From positions 41,501 through 105,500 of the forward strand of contig NZ_JADGEW010000013.1 of assembly GCF_016744155.1 (NCBI RefSeq): DNA of 64,000 nucleotides, written 5' to 3'. Made by a program: the position numbers and the translations under genes. Position 1 is the first letter of the stretch, and the number at the start of each line of letters is the position of its first letter. Below are positions 45,078-54,084 of this stretch, in pieces. The notes beneath the pieces were generated by a model. The model had not been told where the DNA came from and ran no database searches. It saw nothing but the letters and a program-made list of their open reading frames with translations. The stretch is from Amphritea sp. (GTDB lineage: Bacteria; Pseudomonadota; Gammaproteobacteria; Pseudomonadales; Balneatricaceae).

Positions 45078-45676
45078 AAAACTACTCCAGATTCTTTTTA
45101 TATTGCTATCAGACGGAATGCAGATCACCCATGAATCGCCAGAGCCAAATAGTGTTATTTTCTGCAACCCTGCCTGACAGTTCCCGCATCAAACATTGAC
45201 CTTTAAGCCCGCAAAAGCTGTCGGTAATTTTTGCGCAAGAAGTGTCCATCTTATGAGGAGTAGGGTTTTGATAGCTGACTTATTACGACAGAAAGAACAG
45301 TAAAATGCCTATTCTCGACAGGCTAGAATTTCATCTGGAAATCTGCCGTCGCAGAGAACATTAAGATATTTAATCGTTAGAAACGGCACATGAAAAAAGC
45401 CTATAAATCATCTTAAAAAAAAGACAAAAAAAACCACTCCAGAGCCGTGAACTTTGGAGTGGCTATAAATGCCTGGGTCTGAACATATCAGTAAATTCAG
45501 TTTTCGGGTCAGGCCGTTTCAAATCAAAGCAAAGTGCAAGAAACGAACTTAATATTACACAATAAAAACCGATTAAGACCATATTTAGCGGCACAATTTA
45601 TGCAAATAACGACATTAACCAGATTTTATTAAAAAACTAATAACTTACCTACATAACTCTATTAAGCAAATTCAAA
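45078..45676. other. Spacer between BCCT carrier and etfB, with operon terminator
   Basis: About 600 bp without a gene. The left part is the leader of the BCCT gene and contains several TGTCG strings (45221, and on the minus strand near 45290 and 45315). The right part is the 3' region of the etf-dgc operon, with a clear terminator at 45428-45464, and is AT-rich. Confidence 0.55.
45428..45464 (-). terminator. Intrinsic terminator of the dgc-etf operon
   Basis: CCACTCCA and TGGAGTGG enclose a 13-base loop; on the minus strand the hairpin is followed by TTTTTTTT. It lies ~213 bp past the etfB stop. Confidence 0.85.
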
Positions 45677-46501
45677 TCAGCGCAACACACCCTCTTCTAA
45701 CAGAAGATCAAAGATCGCTTGTGCCTGCTCTGCAGCAGATTCATTCTGCATCACTTTACCTCCCTCACTCTGAGATTTAGCAGTGGCGGCTTTAAAGCGT
45801 TCAGCGGCGGTTTTAGCTTTTATAACTTTTAACCGTTTGGGTCTCTTTTTGGCTGGTGCTTCGCTCCAGTTTTCACGCAACTGATCGGTCGATGAATCTA
45901 CGATTTCTATATCCATCATAGCGCGACTGGCAGGACCATAAGCACTTTGACGCGCATCCTGTGCAGCAGAGTCAATACTGGCAATAAACGGCAATCGAAT
46001 CTTGAGTGAACGTCGCTGCCCCCTGGGAAGTGCCTGCAATACTTCCGCGACCCCAGCCTCAACAGAAATAATATCAGCCACCCGTGGCACAATAGGCCAA
46101 CCCAGTTTTTCTGCCAATTGATAAGGCACCATTCCGGATGACTCGCCACCCTCTGCACGTACACCGGTGAGCACAATATCCGGGGCGAACTGTTGCAGAT
46201 ATTCTCCTAAGGGCGCCACAGCATCAGCTGCCGGATCAAGTTCCAGCACCTGAACCGAATTCAGTCCCATGCCAGCATAACCTCTTAATCCCGGCTCCTT
46301 GGGATCACCCGCATGCAACACAACCAGACTATCGCCTCCCGTGGGGTTTCCCGAATCGAGTAGCTTCATCCCGAGTTCTACCGCACGGCTATCCTGATCA
46401 GCCCGGCGTACACGCCCAGACTGCGGATGCTTGCCGACAGAGATCAGAGATACAATTTTCAAATTATTACCCGTTGCTGCTATAGATTGCTTAGGCTGCA
46501 T
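45677..46501 (-). CDS. etfB: Electron transfer flavoprotein beta subunit
   Basis: A ~274-aa EtfB-type protein (VSLISVGKHPQSGRVRRADQDSRAVELGMKLL, TGVRAEGGESSGMVPYQLAEKLGWP, LKIRLPFIASID). It has an unusual basic/Ala-rich C-terminal extension (KKRPKRLKVIKAKTAAERFKAATAK). The start is set by GGAGGTGATC eight bases before ATG 46501, a near-perfect match to the 16S anti-Shine-Dalgarno; that ATG lies inside the last codons of etfA. With EtfA it should accept electrons from DgcAB and pass them to the quinone pool. Confidence 0.88.
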   Translation of the reverse strand: MQPKQSIAATGNNLKIVSLISVGKHPQSGRVRRADQDSRAVELGMKLLDSGNPTGGDSLVVLHAGDPKEPGLRGYAGMGLNSVQVLELDPAADAVAPLGEYLQQFAPDIVLTGVRAEGGESSGMVPYQLAEKLGWPIVPRVADIISVEAGVAEVLQALPRGQRRSLKIRLPFIASIDSAAQDARQSAYGPASRAMMDIEIVDSSTDQLRENWSEAPAKKRPKRLKVIKAKTAAERFKAATAKSQSEGGKVMQNESAAEQAQAIFDLLLEEGVLR

Positions 46502-47768
46502 CCTGATCACCTCCCTCAGATTGCTGAGTGCGGAATTGCTGCACCAACGTCATCAGTTCATTGAGAATTTCCTGACTGTCGCCAATCGTGCTCAGCGCAG
46601 CACGTTTCACCATGTCACAACCGGCATCGGTATTAATGGCGATAACCTTGTCGCACTGACCGATACCCTGCATATGCTGAATCGCACCAGAGATCCCCAC
46701 CGCTAAATAAACCCGTGCAGTCACCCAGGTACCCGTAGCACCGACCTGACGGACACGTGGCATAAAGCCATCATCCACCGCCACCCGGCTAGCACCTTCG
46801 GTTGCACCCAGGATGGATGCCGCAGTATGAAACTGATCCCAGTTATGAATACCGTTACCGGCAGCAAGGATGAACTCAGCCTCTGCCAGAGAGATCGCAT
46901 TTGGATCAACGGCAACCTGTCCCTGGTCCTGCAGCTTAGCAATTACTGTAGGAACAGCCCCCAGCTCAACTGGCAAGGCCTCATGTCGGGTTTCATCAAT
47001 CTGATCCGCACACTCTTCGGCCAGTAATAACAGTCTTGGCGTCGTACGAGTGATATCGATGGTACCTGCCGCACCTCGACAGATAGACGTCTGATTGTCC
47101 ACCTGCCAGGCTTGCGCAGCAGGACGTTCGCCGATACGTGCCGCCAACCGAGAGCCCAGATCTGAACCCCCATTCACACTATCTGGGAACAACCAGAAAG
47201 GTGGTTTATACGCAGACTCAACCTGTACCAGCGCAGCTAATCGCTGCTCTGGGCAGTAACCTTCATAGCTGTCGTCATCGAGCAGCAACAGCCGGTCAAC
47301 ACCGGCGGTATCGAAATGCTCCTCTTTACTCTGACCAAAACAAACCGCCAGAACCGCGCCATTGCCCTCAATGCCCACAGCCAGTTTATGTGCCTGACCA
47401 ATAACATCTTTATCCTGACCGGTCAGGCGTCCACCCACCATATCCGGTACAACCACCACATAAAAATCAGGATTTTCAACCTGGTGGAGCGGTAGTAGAG
47501 TTTCCTGAGCGGCACTACTACGACGACCTTTACCGGAAGCCGCTGCATTACCTTTCAAACGGTCAATTCGCTTGATCCCGTTTGGCCCAATAAAGCCTAC
47601 ATTATGAGGATTTTTACGCAGCAGCCCCGATGGTCCGCGGACTTCGGTTAATTCACCGCCAGCACCCGTATTGATATAAGTATCATGCAGTGGATGCAAA
47701 CGGTTACGGATGATCCGTTCGGCACGAGGGTCACGTCGCAAGACATCAAATGAATTTTGATCGGTCAT
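46491..47768 (-). CDS. etfA: Electron transfer flavoprotein alpha subunit
   Basis: A 425-aa EtfA-type protein. A ~115-residue N-terminal region precedes the usual FAD-binding fold; it is longer than housekeeping EtfA, as I recall for the dgc-linked version. The C-terminal FAD motif runs VRQVGATGTWVTARVYLAVGISGAIQHMQGI, CDKVIAINTDAGCDM. It overlaps dgcB at its start and etfB at its end, so the four genes etfB-etfA-dgcB-dgcA look translationally linked. Confidence 0.88.
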   Translation of the reverse strand: MTDQNSFDVLRRDPRAERIIRNRLHPLHDTYINTGAGGELTEVRGPSGLLRKNPHNVGFIGPNGIKRIDRLKGNAAASGKGRRSSAAQETLLPLHQVENPDFYVVVVPDMVGGRLTGQDKDVIGQAHKLAVGIEGNGAVLAVCFGQSKEEHFDTAGVDRLLLLDDDSYEGYCPEQRLAALVQVESAYKPPFWLFPDSVNGGSDLGSRLAARIGERPAAQAWQVDNQTSICRGAAGTIDITRTTPRLLLLAEECADQIDETRHEALPVELGAVPTVIAKLQDQGQVAVDPNAISLAEAEFILAAGNGIHNWDQFHTAASILGATEGASRVAVDDGFMPRVRQVGATGTWVTARVYLAVGISGAIQHMQGIGQCDKVIAINTDAGCDMVKRAALSTIGDSQEILNELMTLVQQFRTQQSEGGDQDAA

Positions 47769-49693
47769 TAGTGCAGCTCCTCGGCCAATTGATCTACCAG
47801 AATCTCAGCAATATCTTTTACTTGTGGCCGCGGCTCCACCACACCCTCCAACATCGCTGTACACTGCTGGCAACCCACAGCAACCAGTTCTGCTCCGGTG
47901 CTGTTTACATCTTCCATACGCATATCAGCGATACGACGCTCACCCGGAATATCGGTAACCGGCGCACCACCGCCACCGCCACAGCAGCGAGAGCGGAAGC
48001 CAGAGCGTTCCATCTCAGCAATCTCGATACCCATTGAGCGTAGCAGCTCACGGGGCGCCTCGTATTCACCATTGTAGCGCCCCAGATAACAGGGATCATG
48101 ATAGGTGACTTTGCCGCCACTGAAGCTATTCAGTTTCAGGCTGCCCTGCTGAACCAGCTCATTCAGGAAAGAGGTATGGTGCAGCACCTCCACTCCGTTC
48201 AGAGCATCTGAGCCAAAATCGTTATATTCATTTCGCAGACAGTGATAAGCGTGTGGATCGGTAGTGACGATCTTGCTGAACTTATACTGCGATAACACCG
48301 CCAAGTTACGCGTTGCCAGGCTCTGGAACGTCGCATCATCACCTAGTCGGCGCGCAACATCACCGCAGTCCAGTTCCTCATCACCCAGCACAGCAAAGTC
48401 TACGTTCGCCGCTTTCATCAGTTTCACAAAAGCCCTCAATATACGCTGACTGCGCATATCGAATGCCCCATCGGAAACCCAGAACAGTACTTCCGCTTCT
48501 TTTACGTCGCGCATCAGCGGCAAATTCTGATCTGCAGCCCAATTCGTTCGGCTGGCCGGTGCATAGCCGTTTGGATTATCGGTGGCGATAATATTATCCA
48601 GCACCTCTGCCCCTTTATTTGGCGTTTGCCCTTTCTCCATGGTCAGATAGCGGCGCATATCGACGATAGCATCCACATGCTCAATCATCATCGGACACTC
48701 TTCGACACAGGCACGGCAAGTAGTACAAGACCAGAGAGTTTCGGGATCAAGCAGACCCTCAGTAATGATCTGGTTAGGACCGCCTTTAGCATTGCCCACG
48801 TCTTTACCAGGGTAAGCACTACCAGCATAGTTAGCGTCTGTTCCACCGGCCAGGCCGACCACCATATCCTGAATCAGCTTCTTCGGATTCAATGGCTGGC
48901 CTGCCGCAAACGCCGGACACACCGCTTCGCATTTACCGCACTGAACGCAGGCATCAAAGCCCAGTAACTGGTTCCATTTAAAATCTGTTGGTTTGGCGAC
49001 ACCTAAGACGCCACCCACTTCGTGAGCAAGAGAAAGATCAACGGGTTTCAGGCCAGTAGAGCGACCCGCCCCAAAACGGTCCTGGCGCCGATGAAATGCC
49101 AGATGCAGTGCGCCGGCAAAGGCGTGCTTCATCGGGCCGCCCCAGGTCATTCCGAAGAACAGTTCACCCATACCCCAGATAATTAACCCCGTCAGCACCA
49201 GTGTTAACAACACCCCACCAGTCCCTTCAGGCAAGACGCCTGCAGCAGGCAGTGTCAGCACAAAGAACGCACAGGCAAAGGCCAGCAAGCTCTTAGGCAA
49301 ACGCATCCAGGGGCCTTTGGAGATCCGGCTGGGAGGATTTAAACGACGTTTAAATACGAACAATGCGCCAACAAACATCAGCGCCAGTGAAGCCATCAGC
49401 GCCCAGGCCAGAATCTGGCTGTCGATACCCAGCAGATGAACCAGAATAATCAACACCGCAGAGAGAACAAAGCCTCCACCGGTTGCCGCATGGGTCTTGG
49501 ACATGTATTTGTCACGTTCAACGATATCATGCAGATCATGCAGGTAGCGTCCAGGCATCGCCATCAGGCCGGCAATCAGATCAATCTGATCCGACTGCCC
49601 TGCCCGCCACAGATTAACCCGGCGTACGGCACCGATCACCATAAGCACCAGCGCCGTGACAATCAGAAAAGGATGTAACCACTCAAAAATCAT
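47768..49693 (-). CDS. dgcB: Dimethylglycine catabolism Fe-S membrane subunit
   Basis: A 641-aa protein. Five or so N-terminal membrane spans (~1-205) are followed by two [4Fe-4S] ferredoxin motifs, CVQCGKCEAVCP (~248) and CTTCRACVEECP (~321). Two CCG (heterodisulfide reductase-like) cysteine regions follow, with CCGGGG near 569 and CQQC near 607. It resembles DgcB of Pseudomonas, which works with DgcA to demethylate dimethylglycine. Its likely job is to link DgcA-derived electrons to EtfAB and/or membrane quinone. The stop overlaps the etfA start; a hairpin element fills the spacer to dgcA. Confidence 0.93.
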   Translation of the reverse strand: MIFEWLHPFLIVTALVLMVIGAVRRVNLWRAGQSDQIDLIAGLMAMPGRYLHDLHDIVERDKYMSKTHAATGGGFVLSAVLIILVHLLGIDSQILAWALMASLALMFVGALFVFKRRLNPPSRISKGPWMRLPKSLLAFACAFFVLTLPAAGVLPEGTGGVLLTLVLTGLIIWGMGELFFGMTWGGPMKHAFAGALHLAFHRRQDRFGAGRSTGLKPVDLSLAHEVGGVLGVAKPTDFKWNQLLGFDACVQCGKCEAVCPAFAAGQPLNPKKLIQDMVVGLAGGTDANYAGSAYPGKDVGNAKGGPNQIITEGLLDPETLWSCTTCRACVEECPMMIEHVDAIVDMRRYLTMEKGQTPNKGAEVLDNIIATDNPNGYAPASRTNWAADQNLPLMRDVKEAEVLFWVSDGAFDMRSQRILRAFVKLMKAANVDFAVLGDEELDCGDVARRLGDDATFQSLATRNLAVLSQYKFSKIVTTDPHAYHCLRNEYNDFGSDALNGVEVLHHTSFLNELVQQGSLKLNSFSGGKVTYHDPCYLGRYNGEYEAPRELLRSMGIEIAEMERSGFRSRCCGGGGGAPVTDIPGERRIADMRMEDVNSTGAELVAVGCQQCTAMLEGVVEPRPQVKDIAEILVDQLAEELH

Positions 49694-49936
49694 AAGGTAC
49701 CCTCATAAAAAGGTATCGGGCTGTTATACATGCCCTTCTGCTTACCGACCTACCCTACGTTGTAAACGATTAGGCAGGTACGAGAGTTCATAAACTTTCA
49801 GATCTAGTCTGGTCGAATCTGAGCGTCATAAGCGCAGGAAGTGCAAAGCATAAAGTTTACGGATGAGCAGCGCTCATGTAAGCACCAGCCGTAAACTTTT
49901 AACGCTGCAATTCCAAGCGCAATAGCTCAGATGCGA
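49694..49936. repeat. dgcA-dgcB spacer with hairpin element, copy 3
   Basis: The element spans about 49817-49932. Outer arms ATCTGAGC and GCTCAGAT are exactly complementary. The inner stem is AAAGTTTACGG/CCGTAAACTTT (11 bp), capped by ATGAGC/GCTCAT. The flanking motifs (AAGCGCAGG on the left; TTTTAACGCTGCAATTCCAAGCGCAATAG on the right) match those of the copies at 52138-52258 and 52857-52980, although the stems differ in sequence. Confidence 0.75.
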
Positions 49937-52000
49937 TCAGAGATCTTTACACAGGCGTAAAGCATCATACATCGCCGCATGCACGTTACGCTGCGATACA
50001 CAGTCACCCAGACGCCACAGAATAAGACCGTCACCGGTTTCACTGAGAACAGGCTGCGGCTTGATATCAAACAGCGCCTCATTATTGATCTGGCCCTTAT
50101 TACGGGACTCCTCTTTCAGAGCGTAAAACAGCTCTTCATTCGGACGGGTACCGTTTTCAACTACGATCTGATCAACTACCCGCTCTTCGCGCTGCGCGGT
50201 ATATTCGTTCTCAAGAACGGCCACCAGGCTATCGCCTTCGCGATACACTTTTTCAAGCAAGAAGTCAGAGGTCATGATTACCTCTTTCTCATACAGAGAA
50301 CGGTAGTAGGTTGGGAAGGTTGTACCACCAATGCCTACACCCGGTTTGATATCGTCGGTAACGATCTCAACCAAAGAGCCTTTCGCCGACAGATAATCAG
50401 CAGCCGACAGACCGGAGAACTCGCAGATGGTGTCGTAGATCAGTACGTTTTTACCCGGCTCAACCTTGCCGCTGAGAATATCCCAGCTAGAGACAACCAA
50501 TCCCTCTGCAGCACCCCATTCAGGATTCTGATCAATAAAGGGAATACCACCGGTAGCGATCACACAAACATCGGGGTTCAGCTCACGAACCAATTCTTCA
50601 TTCGCTTCGGTGCCCAAACGGACATCAACGCCCAGACGCTCAACTTCCATCGCCAACCAGCGAGTGATACCTGCGATCTGATCTCGCTGAGGCGCTTTAG
50701 ATGCCAGCGTAATCTGACCACCCAGTTCATCAGCCTTCTCAATCAGAATAACCTCGTGGCCCCGTTCAGCCGCCACGCGGGCAGACTCCAGACCACCAGG
50801 CCCACCACCGATAACGACAACCTTACGAATCGGACCGGTGGTTTTCTCAATAATATGGGGCAGTCCCATGTACTCGCGAGAGGTCGCAGCATTCTGAATA
50901 CAAAGTACATCCAGTCCCTGATACTGACGGTCGATACAGTAGTTCGCACCAACGCACTGACGAATCTGATCGACCTGATCATTTTTGATCTTGGCAATGA
51001 TATGTGGGTCAGCAATATGGGCTCGAGTCATACCAACAAAGTCGACGTAACCGGCTTCGATAATACGTTTAGCCTGATTTGGATCTTTAATGTTCTGGGC
51101 ATGAATCACCGGAACAGACACAACTTCTTTGATACCCGCCGCCAGATGTAAGAACGGCTCCGGTGGATAACTCATATTTGGGATAACGTTCGCCAGGGTA
51201 TTGTGGGTATCACAACCCGAGCCAACCACACCGAAAAAGTCCAGCTCTCCGGTCGCATCATAATAAGCGGCGATCTCTTTCATATCCTCGTGATTCAAGC
51301 CATCAGGATGGAATTCATCACCGGTGATACGCATACCGACAACAAAATCACGGCCAACTTCTGCACGCACGGCTTTCAGTACTTCCATACCAAAGCGCAT
51401 ACGGTTTTCGAAGCTGCCGCCCCACTTATCGGTACGTTTGTTAACCCGTGGAGACCAGAATTGATCGACCAGATGCTGGTGCACAGCAGAGAGTTCGACA
51501 CCATCCAGACCACCCTCTTTGGCACGTCGCGCAGCCTGCGCAAAGTCACCGATGACCCGCCAGATATCTTCCTCTTCAATAATTTTACAGGTAGCCCGGT
51601 GAACAGGCTCACGGATACCGGAGGGAGACATCAGGTTAGTCCAGTTTTCACCATCCCAACGGGAACGACGTCCCATATGGGTAATCTGAATCATGATCTT
51701 ACCGCCGTGCTTATGCACTGCATCCGCCAGATTCTGGAAATGCGGAATAATACGATCAGTAGACAGGTTAACCGAACTCCACCAGCTTTGAGGACTGTCG
51801 ATGGATACCACACTGGAACCACCACAAATACTCAGGCCACAGCCACCTTTGGCTTTTTCCTCGTAGTACTTAACGTAGCGATCAGTAGTCATACCGCCAT
51901 CGGTCGCATAAACCTCGGCGTGAGCCGTACTGACAATACGGTTGCGGATTGTCAGATTATTAATCTTTAAAGGCTCAAACAGAACATCAAACTGGGACAT
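49937..52000 (-). CDS. dgcA: Dimethylglycine demethylase, flavin/Fe-S subunit
   Basis: A 687-aa protein of the trimethylamine-dehydrogenase / NADH:flavin oxidoreductase family. It has an N-terminal OYE-type barrel (LTIRNRIVSTAHAEVYATDGG, QITHMGRRSRWDGENW), a cysteine cluster near 345-366 and C-terminal FAD/NAD-like domains (VVVIGGGPGGLESARVAAERGHEV, YDTICEFSGLSAADYL). It converts dimethylglycine to sarcosine plus formaldehyde. The Fe-S motif reads C-x5-C-x11-C; the C-x2-C-x3-C core of trimethylamine dehydrogenase is not intact. Neighbours are dgcB downstream and a DUF5943-type gene upstream, as in Pseudomonas. Confidence 0.95.
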   Translation of the reverse strand: MSQFDVLFEPLKINNLTIRNRIVSTAHAEVYATDGGMTTDRYVKYYEEKAKGGCGLSICGGSSVVSIDSPQSWWSSVNLSTDRIIPHFQNLADAVHKHGGKIMIQITHMGRRSRWDGENWTNLMSPSGIREPVHRATCKIIEEEDIWRVIGDFAQAARRAKEGGLDGVELSAVHQHLVDQFWSPRVNKRTDKWGGSFENRMRFGMEVLKAVRAEVGRDFVVGMRITGDEFHPDGLNHEDMKEIAAYYDATGELDFFGVVGSGCDTHNTLANVIPNMSYPPEPFLHLAAGIKEVVSVPVIHAQNIKDPNQAKRIIEAGYVDFVGMTRAHIADPHIIAKIKNDQVDQIRQCVGANYCIDRQYQGLDVLCIQNAATSREYMGLPHIIEKTTGPIRKVVVIGGGPGGLESARVAAERGHEVILIEKADELGGQITLASKAPQRDQIAGITRWLAMEVERLGVDVRLGTEANEELVRELNPDVCVIATGGIPFIDQNPEWGAAEGLVVSSWDILSGKVEPGKNVLIYDTICEFSGLSAADYLSAKGSLVEIVTDDIKPGVGIGGTTFPTYYRSLYEKEVIMTSDFLLEKVYREGDSLVAVLENEYTAQREERVVDQIVVENGTRPNEELFYALKEESRNKGQINNEALFDIKPQPVLSETGDGLILWRLGDCVSQRNVHAAMYDALRLCKDL

Positions 52001-52266
52001 GATTCTTCACCCCGATACCTATTAAATGGAAGGGATTGTTTAAAGCGCTACGCTTCAAACAATCCTCTATTCAAATATTTAAATTTATGTATAAACGGTT
52101 TTTACCGCTTATCTTTTTCTTTACCCAAAAGGGTGAATGAAAGCGTGCGAACGCAGATCAGACAAGGCAAAAGTTGGCGAGCAGCGCGGAGTTTAGTTTC
52201 CTAAATGAGCACTGCGAGCCTGCTTTTAACGCCGTATGATCAAGCGCAGTAGCTTTCAACAGCCTT
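52001..52266. repeat. Spacer with hairpin element, copy 1
   Basis: The element spans about 52138-52258. Outer arms are TGAAAGC/GCTTTCA. The inner hairpin (52169-52227) has AAAAG...CTTTT ends and an apical TTTAG-TTTC-CTAAA. Conserved flanks are ACGCAG...ACAAGGC and TTTTAACGCCGTATGATCAAGCGCAGTAG. It ends 9 bp past the stop of the upstream (52267) gene. A separate CTTTACCC/GGGTGAAT-like string lies just outside. Confidence 0.75.
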
Positions 52267-52797
52267 TTAAAGAGGCGTTACTTCAAAGTAACCTACCTCA
52301 CAACCCTCTTCGGCAGCGCACTGTGTCTGCTCAGCCTTAGTTCGAACGTCATAACCCAGGCTTTCAGCGATCTGATCAAGGGCACCGGCAAACCAGCCCG
52401 TAAACATATAATCAACTTTACGATTTACTTTACCGTACTGGTAAACAAAGGCAGAGTTTTCCAGGCGAACTTTGGCGGTGCCTGCTTCCAGATCCAATTC
52501 TTCAGTGATGAAGAAACCCCAACCCCGTTGAGACAGGCGCTTGAGGTAGTGATGCCAGATATCCGCGCCGCTCAGCCCATGCTCCGCAGCTTCTTTTTCA
52601 CACCAGTAATGAGCAGACTTATAACCCGCCTTATAGAGGATATCGGCATAGCGATCAGCGCCGATCTCTTCCTCGATACCCATGTGATTATTAACAAAGA
52701 AGTGGCGTGGCACATACAGCATCGGCAGTGCATCGGTGGTCCATACTCCGGTTTCATCATTTACTTCAATTGGCATTTCTGGCGCATGTACACCCAT
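52267..52797 (-). CDS. DUF5943 / 4-vinyl-reductase-like protein of the betaine locus
   Basis: A 176-aa cytoplasmic protein (MGVHAPEMPIEVNDETGVWTTDALPMLYVPRHFFVNNH; SLGYDVRTKAEQTQCAAEEGCEVGYFEV) that I recognise as the conserved small protein encoded between the dipeptidase and dgcA in Pseudomonas betaine loci. The C-terminal half resembles 4-vinyl-reductase (V4R) domains, which bind small ligands, with late Cys residues in QCAAEEGCEVG. No activity is known to me. Context suggests a role in dimethylglycine demethylation or its assembly. Confidence 0.8.
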   Translation of the reverse strand: MGVHAPEMPIEVNDETGVWTTDALPMLYVPRHFFVNNHMGIEEEIGADRYADILYKAGYKSAHYWCEKEAAEHGLSGADIWHHYLKRLSQRGWGFFITEELDLEAGTAKVRLENSAFVYQYGKVNRKVDYMFTGWFAGALDQIAESLGYDVRTKAEQTQCAAEEGCEVGYFEVTPL

Positions 52798-52973
52798 AGT
52801 TCTTTACCTCAAATTCTTTTTATTTTTTAACTACAACTAAATTCTTTTATCCATTATTCCTGACGTAACGAGCGCAGAACACACAAGGCAAAAGTTGGCG
52901 AGCGGCGCGGAGCTTAGTTCACTAAGTGAGCACCGCGAGTCAGCTTTTAACGCTGTATGATCAAGCGCAGTAG
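52798..52973. repeat. Spacer with hairpin element, copy 2
   Basis: The element spans 52857-52980. Outer arms TTCCTGAC/GTCAGGAA are exact, and the right arm contains the stop codon of the dipeptidase gene. The inner stem AAAAGTTGGC pairs with GTCAGCTTTT including wobbles. CGCGG/CCGCG and CTTAGT/ACTAAG continue the stem to a 2-base loop. Flanks GAGCGCAG...ACAAGGC and TTTTAACGCTGTATGATCAAGCGCAGTAG match the other two copies. Confidence 0.78.
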
Positions 52974-53951
52974 TCAGGAACCCCAAACATCTTTAAGAAG
53001 GGTTACCCAATTCTCACCCATGATTTTACGCACCTGGGTTTCAGAGAAACCATTGCGTAACAGTGCTTCAGTCAGGTTCGGGAATTCACCCACGGTACGA
53101 ATACCTTTCGGGTTAATAATTTCGCCAAAACGGGTCAAACGGCGGGCGTAGCCTTTATCGTGGGTCAGGTACTCAAAGAAGTCATGACCATGGCCCTGAG
53201 TGAAGTCAGTACCGATACCGATCGCGTCTTCACCGACAATGTTGTAGATGTACTTAATCGCTTCAACGTAATCATCAATAGTGGCGTTCACACCGGCACG
53301 CAGGAACGGGGTAAACATGGTAACGCCGACGAAACCACCTTTATCAGCGATATACTTCAGCTCTTCGTCGGAACGGTTACGGGGATGTTCTTTAAGTCCG
53401 TTAGGCAAACAATGGGAGTAAGCAACTCGCTGCTTGGATTCGTCGATAACTTCTTTAGCGGTGTTCGGCCCTACGTGAGACAGATCACACAACACGCCAT
53501 GCTTATTCATCTCAGCGACGATCTCACGACCAAAACCGGACAAACCACCATCACGCTCATAACAACCCGTGCCTACCAGGTTCTGGGTGTTGTAACACAT
53601 CTGCACAATGCCCACGCCCAGATCCTTAAAGACCTTTACATAGCCGATCTGGTCTTCATACGCATTGGCGTTCTGAAAGCCCATCATCACACCGGTTTTA
53701 CCTTCTCGCTTCGCCCGGTGGATATCTTCAGTGGTACGTACTTTCAGCAGCAGATCACTGCTCTCTTCAATCAACTCGTTCATCTCAACGATGTTACGAA
53801 CAGTGCCTTCAAAATTTTCCCAGAATGAAACGGTACAGTTAGCAGCGGTCAGGCCACCTTTTGCCATATCCTCAAACAGAGCGCGCTCCCATTTAGCGCA
53901 GATCAAGCCATCGATAACGATGGAGTCATTGTGCAGATCAACTGGGTTCAT
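52974..53951 (-). CDS. M19-family dipeptidase of the betaine locus
   Basis: A 325-aa renal-dipeptidase-type (peptidase M19) protein: VDLHNDSIVIDG metal start, LCDLSHVGPNTAKEVIDESKQRVAYSHC, and GIGTDFTQGH. There is no signal peptide, so it is cytoplasmic. The first metal motif is HND where many M19 enzymes have HxD, which is compatible with metal binding. This enzyme is a standing member of gbc/dgc clusters in Pseudomonas, but its substrate in betaine metabolism is not clear to me. It is probably the first gene of the operon running through dgcA-dgcB-etfA-etfB. Confidence 0.88.
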   Translation of the reverse strand: MNPVDLHNDSIVIDGLICAKWERALFEDMAKGGLTAANCTVSFWENFEGTVRNIVEMNELIEESSDLLLKVRTTEDIHRAKREGKTGVMMGFQNANAYEDQIGYVKVFKDLGVGIVQMCYNTQNLVGTGCYERDGGLSGFGREIVAEMNKHGVLCDLSHVGPNTAKEVIDESKQRVAYSHCLPNGLKEHPRNRSDEELKYIADKGGFVGVTMFTPFLRAGVNATIDDYVEAIKYIYNIVGEDAIGIGTDFTQGHGHDFFEYLTHDKGYARRLTRFGEIINPKGIRTVGEFPNLTEALLRNGFSETQVRKIMGENWVTLLKDVWGS

Positions 53952-54084
53952 TGTTGTTATCCTTTTGAATCAGATTTATCGGTACCCGGTAAATTCACAG
54001 GCCCGCAGGTAAAAAGGACTGCAGCAGACCTTTCCATCATTAGAATCAGTGTAGTTTTTCATGGAAATTTAAAAGGGGCTGGAA

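Noticed and set aside
49979..51151. 390-codon open frame on the plus strand
   Set aside because: It lies wholly antisense within dgcA, whose protein is unmistakable; the translation is low-complexity and matches no family.
51203..51970. 255-codon plus-strand open frame
   Set aside because: Antisense shadow of the 5' part of dgcA; Thr/His-rich, with no recognisable domain.
53160..53828. 222-codon plus-strand open frame
   Set aside because: Antisense shadow of the M19 dipeptidase gene.
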